From the NCBI GenBank assembly GCA_045613985.1, contig JAZLCA010000019.1:51796-115795 (forward strand): a stretch of 64,000 nt of DNA, read 5' to 3'. Positions within the stretch are counted from its first letter, which is position 1. Each line of letters opens with the position of its first letter. Under the pieces are notes generated by a model. The model was not told the DNA's origin. It saw nothing but the letters and a program-made list of their open reading frames with translations, and made no database searches. The position numbers and the translations under genes are program-made. The DNA comes from SIG644 sp045613985. GTDB taxonomy: Bacteria; Bacillota; Clostridia; Oscillospirales; CAG-272. Shown piece by piece: positions 26,641 to 34,040 of the stretch.

Positions 26641-27624
26641 TTACTTCTTGCGAGCTGCAATCGTAGCCCATGCGCCTGCCAGGATCATGGTCAAAATTGC
26701 GCCCATAGACAGCGCACCCTTGCAACCCTTCTTAGCGGGTTCTTCAGGAGTCTCGGGAGTCTGGGGAGTCTCGGGAGTCTCGGGAGTCTCGGGAGTTTCA
26801 GGAGTCTCGGGAGTCTCGGGGTTTTCGGGAGTTTCGGGAGTTTCAGGAGTTTCAGGAGTCTCGGGAGTTTCGGGAGTTTCAGGAGTTTCAGGAGTCTCGG
26901 GAGTTTCGGGAGTCTCGGGAGTTTCGGGAGTCTCGGGAGTTTCGGGAGTCTCGGGAGTTTCAGGAGTCTCGGGGGTTTCAACTACTTCTTCAATGTCCCA
27001 AAGCTCGATCTCGGAAACGCGGAAACGGTTGTCGTTGCCAGTCAAATTGCAGTAAGTACCGTAAATACGGACGGCCTTTGCCTCAACAGGCTCCTCAAAG
27101 AAAACAGCATAGCCATCTTCGTTGGAGATTTCATCGGTAGTCTTTTCAGCAATCTTGACCCACTCGGTCAAAGGCTTTTCGAGATCATCGGTAGCATAAG
27201 CTTCCCAGTGATAGATAGCGGCTTCGTTGACCAGAGTACCGACGCGAATACCGTCGATCTCGCAAATCTCGTCCAGGTTGACCTGGAACCAAGCGCCGCA
27301 ATCTTCGTTGGAGCAAGAAGGACACGTCTGTCCAATGGGATTTTCTACAGGTACAGAGTGACCACCGTGGCCGGCAGTCCAGTAATTATCACTTGCTCTG
27401 TCGCCAACGAAACCATCGGTGATTTCGGGCATCTCGTATCCTGCGGTTTTTCTGTCGGTCTTGATAACGCAAGATCTGTTGCCTGCGATGATGTTGGTGC
27501 CGTTTTCGGGAGCCTCCCAAGGCTCAGCCGTCAAGGGAGCATCTTCTGCTGCGGCCGTAAAGGTAAACGTCAAAACCATTACCAACGACAAAACCACAGC
27601 AAGAATTCTTCTCGTATTTTTCAT
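26641..27624 (-). CDS. Secreted surface protein: discoidin-like domain, Thr-Pro-Glu repeat stalk, Gly-Cys C-terminal tail
   Basis: 327 aa. A signal peptide (MKNTRRILAVVLSLVMVLTF, cleavage near TAAA-ED) is followed by a domain of about 180 residues resembling F5/8-type discoidin (DGFVGDRASDNYWTAG, WFQVNLDEICEIDGIRVG, KAVRIYGTYCN, RVSEIELWDI), which usually binds carbohydrate. About 27 Thr-Pro-Glu tripeptides form an extended stalk. The C-terminus is GCKGALSMGAI, a hydrophobic stretch and ARKK: a tripartite sorting-type tail matching that of the protein at 61878-63932. There is no LPXTG. It has its own promoter and terminator. Probably a surface glycan-binding protein. Confidence 0.8.
   Translation of the reverse strand: MKNTRRILAVVLSLVMVLTFTFTAAAEDAPLTAEPWEAPENGTNIIAGNRSCVIKTDRKTAGYEMPEITDGFVGDRASDNYWTAGHGGHSVPVENPIGQTCPSCSNEDCGAWFQVNLDEICEIDGIRVGTLVNEAAIYHWEAYATDDLEKPLTEWVKIAEKTTDEISNEDGYAVFFEEPVEAKAVRIYGTYCNLTGNDNRFRVSEIELWDIEEVVETPETPETPETPETPETPETPETPETPETPETPETPETPETPETPETPETPENPETPETPETPETPETPETPQTPETPEEPAKKGCKGALSMGAILTMILAGAWATIAARKK
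26738..26979 (-). repeat. Tandem 9-bp repeat encoding Thr-Pro-Glu
   Basis: About 27 tandem copies of a 9-bp unit (plus-strand consensus GGAGTYTCG or GGAGTTTCA), in phase with the reading frame. Synonymous variation and single Asn and Gln substitutions show the array is not brand new. It is a slippage-prone stalk, not a CRISPR array (no spacers). Confidence 0.95.
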
Positions 27625-27720
27625 GATTTTTCTCCTTAAAAAAGTGTTTTGGGAATATTCACTTCATTCATGACAAAATCATTCCCGAAATAAACCCCCA
27701 TTGGAACTTGGCTTGGACTA

Positions 27721-27749
27721 ATTATATCGCAGTTAAAAAATTTTGTCAA
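27721..27749 (-). promoter_or_regulatory. Promoter of the Thr-Pro-Glu-repeat surface protein
   Basis: Minus strand TTGACA (27749-27744), 17-bp spacer, TATAAT (27726-27721). Confidence 0.85.
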
Positions 27750-27784
27750 TAGCTATATTTTATCTTAAATCTACAATTTCAACG

Positions 27785-28819
27785 TCAAAGAAAAGAAAGG
27801 AGAGTATCGACCGCTTCCTCTGTAGTTGCCCAGCTTGTGGTTATTCTTACCAGTCTCATATCATCGCTCACATCGCCGTATGGCCCCCAATCGTCAAGAG
27901 CAATCTTCCCTTCCAATGAATCCAGCGTTTTCTTTGAAATGATCGGGAACTGCTGATTGGTATAGGAATCATTGTAAAAATTGTATCCTTTGGCTTTCAG
28001 TTCGCTTTTGATTCGCATGGCAAGCTTAACCGCGTGATCGGCAATCTTTTCATAAAGACCATCCGTAAATAATTCGTCAAACTGTATGCCGAGCATACGC
28101 CCTTTGGCCAAAAGCGCGCCGTGCTGCTTGATTTCCGTAAAAAAGGAATCTCCAAGATCGGGACTGGTAAATGCCACCGCCTCACCGAAAAGAGCTCCTA
28201 CCTTTGTTCCGCCGATATAAAAGACGTCGCAAAGCTCGGCAATATCCGAAAGAGTCAGATCACTCCCCTGTGACACAAGACCGTATCCGAGGCGTGCGCC
28301 ATCAAGAAACAGTCTCATTCCATATTCATCGCAAAGAGAGCGCAACGAAGCCAGTTCGTCCTTGGAATAGAGCGTACCATACTCCGAAGGATGAGAAACG
28401 TAGATCGCACCGGGACGAACCATATGCTGCCACGCCCCGTCAGCATAAAAGCTCTCGAGGAATGCCTTTGCCCTGTCGTAAGCCACCTTTCCGTCCTTCT
28501 CGGGGATGGTGATGACTTTGTGTCCCGAATACTCGATCGCACCGGCCTCGTGAACGGCAACGTGTCCCGTGTCGGCCGCCAGCACACCTTCATATCTTTT
28601 AAGTATAGAATCCAGAACCGTATAATTGGTCTGCGTTCCGCCAACCATGAAGTACACCTTGGCGTCAGGAGCATTGCACGCGGCACGGATCTTGTCCTTC
28701 GCGCTGTCGCTTATGGGATCAAGACCGTATCCGGGCGTCTGTATGAAATTCGTCTTTACAAGTCTGTCAATGATGTTGGGATGCGCTCCCTCAAGATAAT
28801 CGCTGTTAAATCTGTACAT
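27785..28819 (-). CDS. ltaE: Threonine aldolase family protein
   Basis: PLP fold-type I enzyme, probably cleaving L-threonine or allo-threonine to glycine and acetaldehyde. 344 aa, typical length. Visible: N-terminal FNSDYLEGAHP, PLP-phosphate contact GGTQTNYTVLD, HEAGAIEYSGHKV, the substrate/PLP Asp in LFLDGARLGYG and the Schiff-base lysine in YIGGTKVGALFGE (about residue 205). GGAAAG-type Shine-Dalgarno precedes the ATG. It follows the YeiH gene on the same strand after a structured 160-bp spacer. Confidence 0.88.
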   Translation of the reverse strand: MYRFNSDYLEGAHPNIIDRLVKTNFIQTPGYGLDPISDSAKDKIRAACNAPDAKVYFMVGGTQTNYTVLDSILKRYEGVLAADTGHVAVHEAGAIEYSGHKVITIPEKDGKVAYDRAKAFLESFYADGAWQHMVRPGAIYVSHPSEYGTLYSKDELASLRSLCDEYGMRLFLDGARLGYGLVSQGSDLTLSDIAELCDVFYIGGTKVGALFGEAVAFTSPDLGDSFFTEIKQHGALLAKGRMLGIQFDELFTDGLYEKIADHAVKLAMRIKSELKAKGYNFYNDSYTNQQFPIISKKTLDSLEGKIALDDWGPYGDVSDDMRLVRITTSWATTEEAVDTLLSFL

Positions 28820-28843
28820 ATTCTTTCCTTTTCTGTTGCTTGT

Positions 28844-28920
28844 TGAAAATTCAAGATGCGGATAGACTCATCCTCCGGCGGTGATGAGTCGTTAAAAAGG
28901 CGAAAGATATTAGAATTTTC
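28844..28920 (-). promoter_or_regulatory. Nested inverted repeats in the threonine aldolase leader
   Basis: An outer repeat TGAAAATTC (28844-28852) / GAATTTTCA (28912-28920) encloses a hairpin GACTCATC / GATGAGTC (28866-28891). It lies between the YeiH stop and the threonine aldolase start. It could be a processed intercistronic structure, a weak terminator or a cis-regulatory RNA; it matches no riboswitch I know. Confidence 0.4.
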
Positions 28921-28980
28921 ACTTCTATGCCGGTAAACGAATCCATGTACTATTACACTTTCGTATTTTAGAATATTACA

Positions 28981-30006
28981 TCACATCAATCCCATACACC
29001 AAATAACACCAAGTGCTGTTAGTGTTACCAGCGTATCAATAGTGATTCCATAGAACATAGGTTTAAGACCGGCTTTCTTGAAATCTGTAATGCTCGTTCC
29101 CAAACCAATAGCAGCTAATGCAGTAACCATCAAAAACTTACTGGTGTTTTTGAGAATCTCCGAGGCTGCCACAGGGATGCATCCGACACTGTTCAAGATT
29201 GCCAACAACAAGAAACCGCAGATAAACCAAGGAATAATCTTCACCAAATTTACTTTCTGGCCCTTATTCGCTTCTTTCAATTCTTTTTGCTTCATGCGAG
29301 TGCCGATATATGCAAAAACCAACACGGTAGGGATGATGGCAATCGTTCTTGTGAGTTTAACCATTGTGGCAAAGTCGCCTGCTATCTCGGAGAAAGCATA
29401 TCCGGAGGCAACAACACTTGCCGTATCATTTACGGATGTTCCGGCCCAAATGCCGTAAGCGATGTCTGACATTCCAAGTGCTCTTCCCATGATGGGATAT
29501 AATGCGATCATCGCCATATCGAAAAGGAAGGTAGAGGACATAGCAAAAGCAATATCTTTATCATCAGCATCGATCACGGGAGCGATAGCTGCTACAGCGG
29601 AACCGCCACAAATACCTGTGCCTGCCGAAATAAGGTTGCTCAACTTCCAGTTTAAGCCGAAAAGTTTGCGAATAAAATATCCTCCGCCAAAACACACGGT
29701 AAACGTAAATATCATCACAAAAAACGTCATCTTGCCTACGGACATGATCGTGTTGATGGATAATGAAGCGCCCAAAAGGATAATTGCAACCTTCAATATC
29801 TTTTTGGAGGTAAATTTGAGCGCGGGCTTCATCCATGCCGGATGAAAAAAACTGTTTATGATAGTGCCCATAAACAAAGCGATAATGGACGCGCCAAGTA
29901 ACTCCCCAGGTATCAGTTTCTCCACTAAAATGGACAAACCGGCTACTGTAAAGCAAATAACAATTCCCAGTATAAACATACCTCGTTCTTTGATTTTAGA
30001 TATCAT
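28981..30006 (-). CDS. YeiH family (UPF0324) inner-membrane transporter
   Basis: About 341 aa with roughly ten membrane segments. Family signatures: GASIIALFMGTIINSFF, KILLGASLSINTIMSVG-like repeats, the central SAGTGICGGSAVAAIAPVI and GTSVNDTASVVASGYA. YeiH proteins are annotated as putative sulfate exporters, but the transported compound is not firmly known. The start is uncertain: the ATG at 30006 (MISKIKERG) is 12 bases from GGGAG, while the upstream ATG at 30018 touches the GGGAG. Confidence 0.88.
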   Translation of the reverse strand: MISKIKERGMFILGIVICFTVAGLSILVEKLIPGELLGASIIALFMGTIINSFFHPAWMKPALKFTSKKILKVAIILLGASLSINTIMSVGKMTFFVMIFTFTVCFGGGYFIRKLFGLNWKLSNLISAGTGICGGSAVAAIAPVIDADDKDIAFAMSSTFLFDMAMIALYPIMGRALGMSDIAYGIWAGTSVNDTASVVASGYAFSEIAGDFATMVKLTRTIAIIPTVLVFAYIGTRMKQKELKEANKGQKVNLVKIIPWFICGFLLLAILNSVGCIPVAASEILKNTSKFLMVTALAAIGLGTSITDFKKAGLKPMFYGITIDTLVTLTALGVIWCMGLM

Positions 30007-30096
30007 AATGTAATACATCTCCCGAGTTTTTCTTGTTTTAGATTTTTCCTTTTGTTTTATTAAGCCGGAGGAGCAAACGAAGCTATGTAATAAACT

Positions 30097-30570
30097 TTAC
30101 CAAGGTCTATCTTCGCGCAAATTGTTCCAATAGTAACTGACTTCGGGCGCGGATATCTTCATGATACACTCTTTGCGGCGTGGCTTTTTATCAAATTTAA
30201 GCTCGCACTCAACCATTCTGGCATGGTATTCAATGTATTGAGACAAAAATTCCAATTTGCATTTTCCGTTATTGACTTCATTCACCAATTTCTGAACCGT
30301 CCATTCGGTTCGAATTGTTTTTTTAAAAAAGGATTTTTCAAATACATATACGGTAACATCGTAGTCCTCACCATCCTCTAAGGTGTACTCCACCTTGGAA
30401 AAATCCGTTCTCACAAGTTTGGATAGATTACTTTCGGGGTGGTCGGGCGAGACCCAAAATCCATCATTAAATTCGAATCCTAACTTGCCGTTTTCGAAAT
30501 ATGCTCGTTCAGCAATACAATCGTGTAAAGTTAGGTGTTCTTCGTTATGATCACAATGGGAAAATTTCAT
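30097..30570 (-). CDS. Hypothetical soluble protein
   Basis: 157 aa, no signal peptide or membrane segment. It is rich in acidic and aromatic residues (HNEEHLTLHDC, NDGFWVSPDHPESN, SKVEYTLEDGEDYDVTVYVFE, EFLSQYIEYHARMVECELKF), a pattern of short beta strands seen in small stand-alone or immunity-like proteins, but I cannot assign a family. GGCGGTG precedes the ATG at a slightly long distance. Base composition is like its neighbours. Confidence 0.65.
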   Translation of the reverse strand: MKFSHCDHNEEHLTLHDCIAERAYFENGKLGFEFNDGFWVSPDHPESNLSKLVRTDFSKVEYTLEDGEDYDVTVYVFEKSFFKKTIRTEWTVQKLVNEVNNGKCKLEFLSQYIEYHARMVECELKFDKKPRRKECIMKISAPEVSYYWNNLREDRPW

Positions 30571-30688
30571 ATCAATTCAGCACCGCCTTTCTTCATTCAT
30601 TGTACCACAAATCCGTGGGGAGTGCAAGGGGGGAATAAAAAATGTATCGTCTGCGGCAAAATGATGTTGTGTCCTGCGGACACAAATG

Positions 30689-30723
30689 AAAAAATCCAAG
30701 TCGAATTTCGACTTGGATTTTTT
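30689..30723. terminator. Palindromic terminator next to the decayed tRNA 3' end
   Basis: A 17-bp inverted repeat (AAAAAATCCAAGTCGAA / TTCGACTTGGATTTTTT) with a single-base centre. On the minus strand it directly follows the CCA of the tRNA-like fragment at 30721-30748. Confidence 0.75.
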
Positions 30724-30748
30724 GGCAGGGGCAGGGGGATTCTGAACC
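30721..30748 (-). pseudogene. Decayed copy of the 3' end of tRNA-Trp
   Basis: On the minus strand GGGTTCAGAATCCC plus CCTGCCCCTGCCA repeats the T-arm, acceptor strand and CCA of the tRNA-Trp gene 170 bp away, with an extra base in the T-loop (TTCAGAATC against TTCGAATCC) and a G/A change. No anticodon arm precedes it; instead there are inverted repeats GAACTCGCC/GGCGAGTTC (30750-30770) and AAGCCGC/GCGGCTT (about 30775-30817). Confidence 0.7.
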
Positions 30749-30847
30749 CCGAACTCGCCTGCGGCGAGTTCATCAAGCCGCACCGAGATAACAGAAACGA
30801 GAGTGTTAGAGGCGGCTTGAACGCATCTTCTCAAGCTCCCACCGCTT

Positions 30848-30893
30848 GCCAAAACAAAAAACCACCGATAAATCGGTGGTTTTTTGTTTTGGC
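30848..30893 (-). terminator. Terminator of tRNA-Trp that includes the CCA end
   Basis: A perfect 22-nt-arm inverted repeat around a 2-nt centre (GCCAAAACAAAAAACCACCG... and its complement). The tRNA's own G73-CCA forms the base of one arm. Confidence 0.85.
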
Positions 30894-30965
30894 AGGGGCA
30901 GGAGGATTCGAACCCGCGACCCACGGTTTTGGAGACCGGTACTCTACCAGCTGAGCTATACCCCT
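30890..30965 (-). tRNA. tRNA-Trp (anticodon CCA)
   Basis: Complete cloverleaf on the minus strand: acceptor AGGGGTA / TGCCCCT, D-arm GCTC..GAGT, anticodon loop CTCCAAA (anticodon CCA), T-arm GCGGGTTCGAATCCTCC-like, discriminator G and encoded CCA. 76 nt including CCA. Confidence 0.95.
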
Positions 30966-31147
30966 GTGGTTGTGATTTTCACAACAGCGGTATTATAACA
31001 CAACTCAAATAAAAATGCAAGAGGTTTTTGAAAATTTCTTTCAATTCTTTTTATTTTCTTTTGATTATTCGTAAAAAACACCGCTAAAACACAGACAGAG
31101 CGAAAAAACCGCATGATTTTCCGCCCTGTCTATGCAATTTTTGAGGG

Positions 31148-31705
31148 TTAGATCTCGGTGCCGTCCGCGCGGAATAGGGGTAACACCTGAAGATACTGAA
31201 TATCTTCTCTGTCCTTAGCATCGCCTTCTGCCAGCACGGCCATTTTACCAACGACAATACCGCCTGCATGTGCAACAAGCTCCTCTATGGCTCGCAGAGA
31301 ATCGCCCGTGCTGATCACGTCGTCAACGATCAGAACACGTTTGCCACGCATGAACTCCGCATCCTTGCCATCAAGGTAAAGCGTCTGTTTTTTTGCTGTC
31401 GTGATGGAGTTGACTTCGCAGGAGAAGGTATCACTCATATACAGCTTTTGCATTTTTCTTGCTACGATATAGTTATTCTCCCCCGCCTGACGAGCCATCT
31501 CATAAAGAAGCGGAATTCCTTTGCTTTCGGAAGTGATCATGATGTCGTGCTCCGGCGCAATTTTAAGAAGCTCACGGGCGCAAGCGACCGTCAGCTCAAC
31601 GTCGCCGAATATGATGAATGCTCCAATATACAGCTCCTCATTCAGCGGACATAGGGGAAGTTCCCTTTTAAGACCGGCAATCTGGATAGGATAAAAATTT
31701 CTCAT
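31148..31705 (-). CDS. Purine-type phosphoribosyltransferase (adenine phosphoribosyltransferase-like)
   Basis: 185 aa from the ATG at 31705 (MRNFYP), preceded by GGAGGAG. It transfers phosphoribose from PRPP to a base. The PRPP-binding loop is VLIVDDVISTGDSL (about residues 122-135), and SESKGIPLLYEMARQAG and VARKMQKLYM resemble the Apt/Xpt group. It is divergent from an NCS2 nucleobase permease, which supports purine salvage. The exact base (adenine, xanthine or guanine) cannot be told from sequence alone. Confidence 0.85.
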   Translation of the reverse strand: MRNFYPIQIAGLKRELPLCPLNEELYIGAFIIFGDVELTVACARELLKIAPEHDIMITSESKGIPLLYEMARQAGENNYIVARKMQKLYMSDTFSCEVNSITTAKKQTLYLDGKDAEFMRGKRVLIVDDVISTGDSLRAIEELVAHAGGIVVGKMAVLAEGDAKDREDIQYLQVLPLFRADGTEI

Positions 31706-31744
31706 TTGGATGCTCCTCCGCAATTTCAATATTTTGCTACTATA

Positions 31745-31773
31745 ATTGTAAGGTAAACTTGACCGAATGTCAA
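31745..31773 (-). promoter_or_regulatory. Promoter of the phosphoribosyltransferase with overlapping palindrome
   Basis: Minus strand TTGACA (31773-31768), 17-bp spacer, TACAAT (31750-31745). A perfect palindrome CTTGAC-5 nt-GTCAAG (31758-31774) covers the -35 box, so a dimeric repressor site is plausible. Confidence 0.7.
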
Positions 31774-31824
31774 GAATTACAACAATAAAAAACCAAAAAT
31801 TTCCGCATAATTTGTTCAAATATA

Positions 31825-31853
31825 TTGATTTTTGTGAACGAATCGTGTATAAT
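31825..31853 (+). promoter_or_regulatory. Promoter of the NCS2 permease
   Basis: TTGATT (31825-31830), 17-bp spacer, TATAAT (31848-31853). No purine riboswitch is seen in the short leader. Confidence 0.75.
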
Positions 31854-31887
31854 GTGTTTACTATTTAAAAAGGAGGTCGAAAAATTT

Positions 31888-33336
31888 ATGGACAAATTTT
31901 TCAAAATCACCGAACGGGGATCCAACATTAGAAAAGAGATCGTCGGCGGTCTTACCACATTTTTTGCCATGGCGTACATCATCTTCGTCAACCCCGCTCA
32001 AGTAGCAGCGGAAGGCGCAGGTGGATGGTTAGCCGGTGCAGGTGCTGATGCCGTTGCTTTGGGCAGAATCTGGAATTCTGTCTTCGTCGCTTCCGTACTC
32101 ATTGCTTGCATTGGTACCTTGCTGTACGCTTTCTACGCAAAGCTCCCCTACGCGCAGGCCTGCGGTATGGGTTTGAACTCCTTCTTCTGCACTTGCTTTA
32201 TCTCGGGTGCATACTTTGCAGGCGTTGACCTCATCGGCGGCTACCATTCCGGTATGGTCATCGTATTCATTTCCGGTATCATCTTCATGCTGCTTTCCGT
32301 CACAGGCGCAAGACAGTACATTGCCAAAGCAATGCCCGACTGCCTCAAAAAGTCCATTCCCGCAGGTATCGGTCTGTTCATTGCTTTCATCGGCTTTAAG
32401 AACGCCGGACTGGTCACCGCTAACCAGTACACCTTCGTTCAGTTTATCGACGTTAAGAGTGCACTTGCCGGTGGCGCTGAAGGCTGGCGCAATCTGCTCG
32501 CTCCCGCTCTTATCGCCTTCCTTGGCCTGATCATCATTTCCGTTCTCACCAAAAAGGCCGTCAAGGGTGCTGTTATTCTCGGCATTCTGGCTTCCGCTGT
32601 TCTTTACTACCTGTTCACCTGGCAGCTTCCCCAGTTTGACTTCTCCTCCATCGGCCAGTCCTTCAAGGACTTTGGCGAGATCGGTGTGACCGGTTTGTTC
32701 GACCCTGAAGCGTGGAATCTCGCCTTCAACGGCGCACACATCGGTGGTATCTTCTCTGCTATCGTTCTGATCATCTCCTTCTGCATCGTCGATATGTTTG
32801 ACACCGTCGGTACGCTGTACGGTACGGCAACCGAGGCAGGTATGTTGGACGAAAACGGTGACCCCATCGACATGGACAAGGCTATGACTTGCGACTCCAT
32901 CGGTACTCTGACCGGTGCCGCTCTGGGTACTTCCACCTGCACGACCTTCGTTGAGAGTGCCTCCGGCGTTGCCGCAGGTGCCAGAACCGGTCTTGCCAGC
33001 CTGGTAACCTCGATTTGCTTCCTGGCTTGCCTGTTCCTGACTCCTTTGGCAAGCATCGTTCCCTCTTGCGCAACTGCTCCCGCTCTTATCTTCGTCGGCG
33101 TTCTGATGCTCAAAAATTTTGCGAACGTAGATATGTCTGATATAAGAAGTGCCGTTCCCGCCTTCTTTACTCTGATCATGATGCCTCTGACCTACTCCAT
33201 TTCCAACGGTATCGGTATCGGTTGCATCTCCTACGTTCTCATCACTCTGCTGACCGGCAAGTTCACCAAGAAGGATATTGTTGCAACGCTGATTGCCGTT
33301 ATCTTCCTGGCTAAGTTTGCATTTGTAACCATGTAA
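31888..33336 (+). CDS. NCS2-family nucleobase permease (adenine/guanine/hypoxanthine)
   Basis: 482 aa from the ATG at 31888 (MDKFFKITERG), preceded by AGGAGG. About 12 membrane segments. It matches the AzgA/PbuG-like branch: EIVGGLTTFFAMAYIIFVNP near the N-terminus, ACGMGLNSFFCTCF, DMFDTVGTLYGTATEAGM and the conserved GTSTCTTFVESASGVAAGARTG-type block. It imports purine bases by proton symport. Divergent from the phosphoribosyltransferase, forming a salvage pair. Confidence 0.93.
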   Translation: MDKFFKITERGSNIRKEIVGGLTTFFAMAYIIFVNPAQVAAEGAGGWLAGAGADAVALGRIWNSVFVASVLIACIGTLLYAFYAKLPYAQACGMGLNSFFCTCFISGAYFAGVDLIGGYHSGMVIVFISGIIFMLLSVTGARQYIAKAMPDCLKKSIPAGIGLFIAFIGFKNAGLVTANQYTFVQFIDVKSALAGGAEGWRNLLAPALIAFLGLIIISVLTKKAVKGAVILGILASAVLYYLFTWQLPQFDFSSIGQSFKDFGEIGVTGLFDPEAWNLAFNGAHIGGIFSAIVLIISFCIVDMFDTVGTLYGTATEAGMLDENGDPIDMDKAMTCDSIGTLTGAALGTSTCTTFVESASGVAAGARTGLASLVTSICFLACLFLTPLASIVPSCATAPALIFVGVLMLKNFANVDMSDIRSAVPAFFTLIMMPLTYSISNGIGIGCISYVLITLLTGKFTKKDIVATLIAVIFLAKFAFVTM

Positions 33337-33353
33337 TCATCACGAGCAATCCC

Positions 33354-33398
33354 AATCTGCCGAAAAGGTCGAGTTACTTTTTCGGCAGATTTTTTCCT
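33354..33398 (+). terminator. Terminator of the NCS2 permease gene
   Basis: AATCTGCCGAAAA paired with TTTTCGGCAGATT, followed by TTTTT. Confidence 0.88.
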
Positions 33399-33449
33399 TT
33401 TTTATCAAAAATGCTGTAACCTTCTTGATGAGAATTTTGTGTATAGTAG

Positions 33450-33478
33450 TGAAAGGCCTTATCAATGAACGAAAGGAG
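33450..33478 (+). promoter_or_regulatory. Conserved leader element of ECF sigma gene copy 2
   Basis: TGAAAGGCCTTATC followed by GAACGAAAGGAG before the start codon; same layout as at 15256-15290 and 42243-42285. A GTAACC about 25 bp upstream of TATAGT (33443-33448) would fit an ECF-type -35 box. Confidence 0.4.
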
Positions 33479-33485
33479 TACCATG

Positions 33486-34040
33486 ATGCAGGACTGTAAC
33501 ATCGTAGAATTATATTGGCAGCGAGACGAGAAAGCAATCAAGGAAACCGCCGAAAAATACGGCGGATACTGCTATCGCATCGCTTACAATATTCTGTATT
33601 CCGACCTTGATGCCGAGGAATGTGTCAACGACACCTACGTCAAGGCTTGGGAGAGTATGCCGCCCGCAAAGCCCGAGAAGCTGTCGACCTATCTTGGCAA
33701 GCTCACCCGCCACATTGCCCTCAACCGCTACATACACGACCGCGCGCAAAAACGCAACAAGGCGGCAGATCTCGTATTCGACGAGATCGCGGAGCTGATT
33801 CCCGACGGTGCGACGAGCAATCTTCCCGACGAAGTGGCGCTCAAAGACGTCATCAACCGTTTTGTCGGCGCGCTTCCCTCCTTGACGCGTGTTGTTTTCG
33901 TGCGCCGCTACTGGTACGTAAGCACGATCAAGAACATCGCCAAGGACTACGGATTGAGTGAAAGCAACGTCAAGGTCATGCTGCTCCGAACCAGAAACAA
34001 ATTCAAAGCATTTTTGGAGAAAGAAGGTATTACGCTATGA
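33486..34040 (+). CDS. ECF-type RNA polymerase sigma factor, copy 2
   Basis: 184 aa from the ATG at 33486 (MQDCNIVELYW), placed 7 nt from GGAG and matching the start of copy 3; the ATG at 33483 is a close alternative. Region 2 (QRDEKAIKETAEKYGGYCYRIAYNIL, DAEECVNDTYVKAWES) and region 4 (TRVVFVRRYWYVSTIKNIAKDYGLSESNVKVML) are intact. It overlaps the anti-sigma-type gene by 4 bp. Confidence 0.92.
   Translation: MQDCNIVELYWQRDEKAIKETAEKYGGYCYRIAYNILYSDLDAEECVNDTYVKAWESMPPAKPEKLSTYLGKLTRHIALNRYIHDRAQKRNKAADLVFDEIAELIPDGATSNLPDEVALKDVINRFVGALPSLTRVVFVRRYWYVSTIKNIAKDYGLSESNVKVMLLRTRNKFKAFLEKEGITL

Noticed and set aside
26738..26979. Possible CRISPR-like array
   Set aside because: Units are 9 bp, directly tandem, without spacers, and in phase with a coding frame.
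26605..27639. Plus-strand frame with a Gly-Ser-Leu/Phe repeat
   Set aside because: It is only the antisense reading of the Thr-Pro-Glu repeat gene.
30535..30954. Overlapping small frames on both strands across tRNA-Trp and its decayed copy
   Set aside because: They are read through a tRNA gene and terminator palindromes; such frames beside tRNAs are common artefacts.
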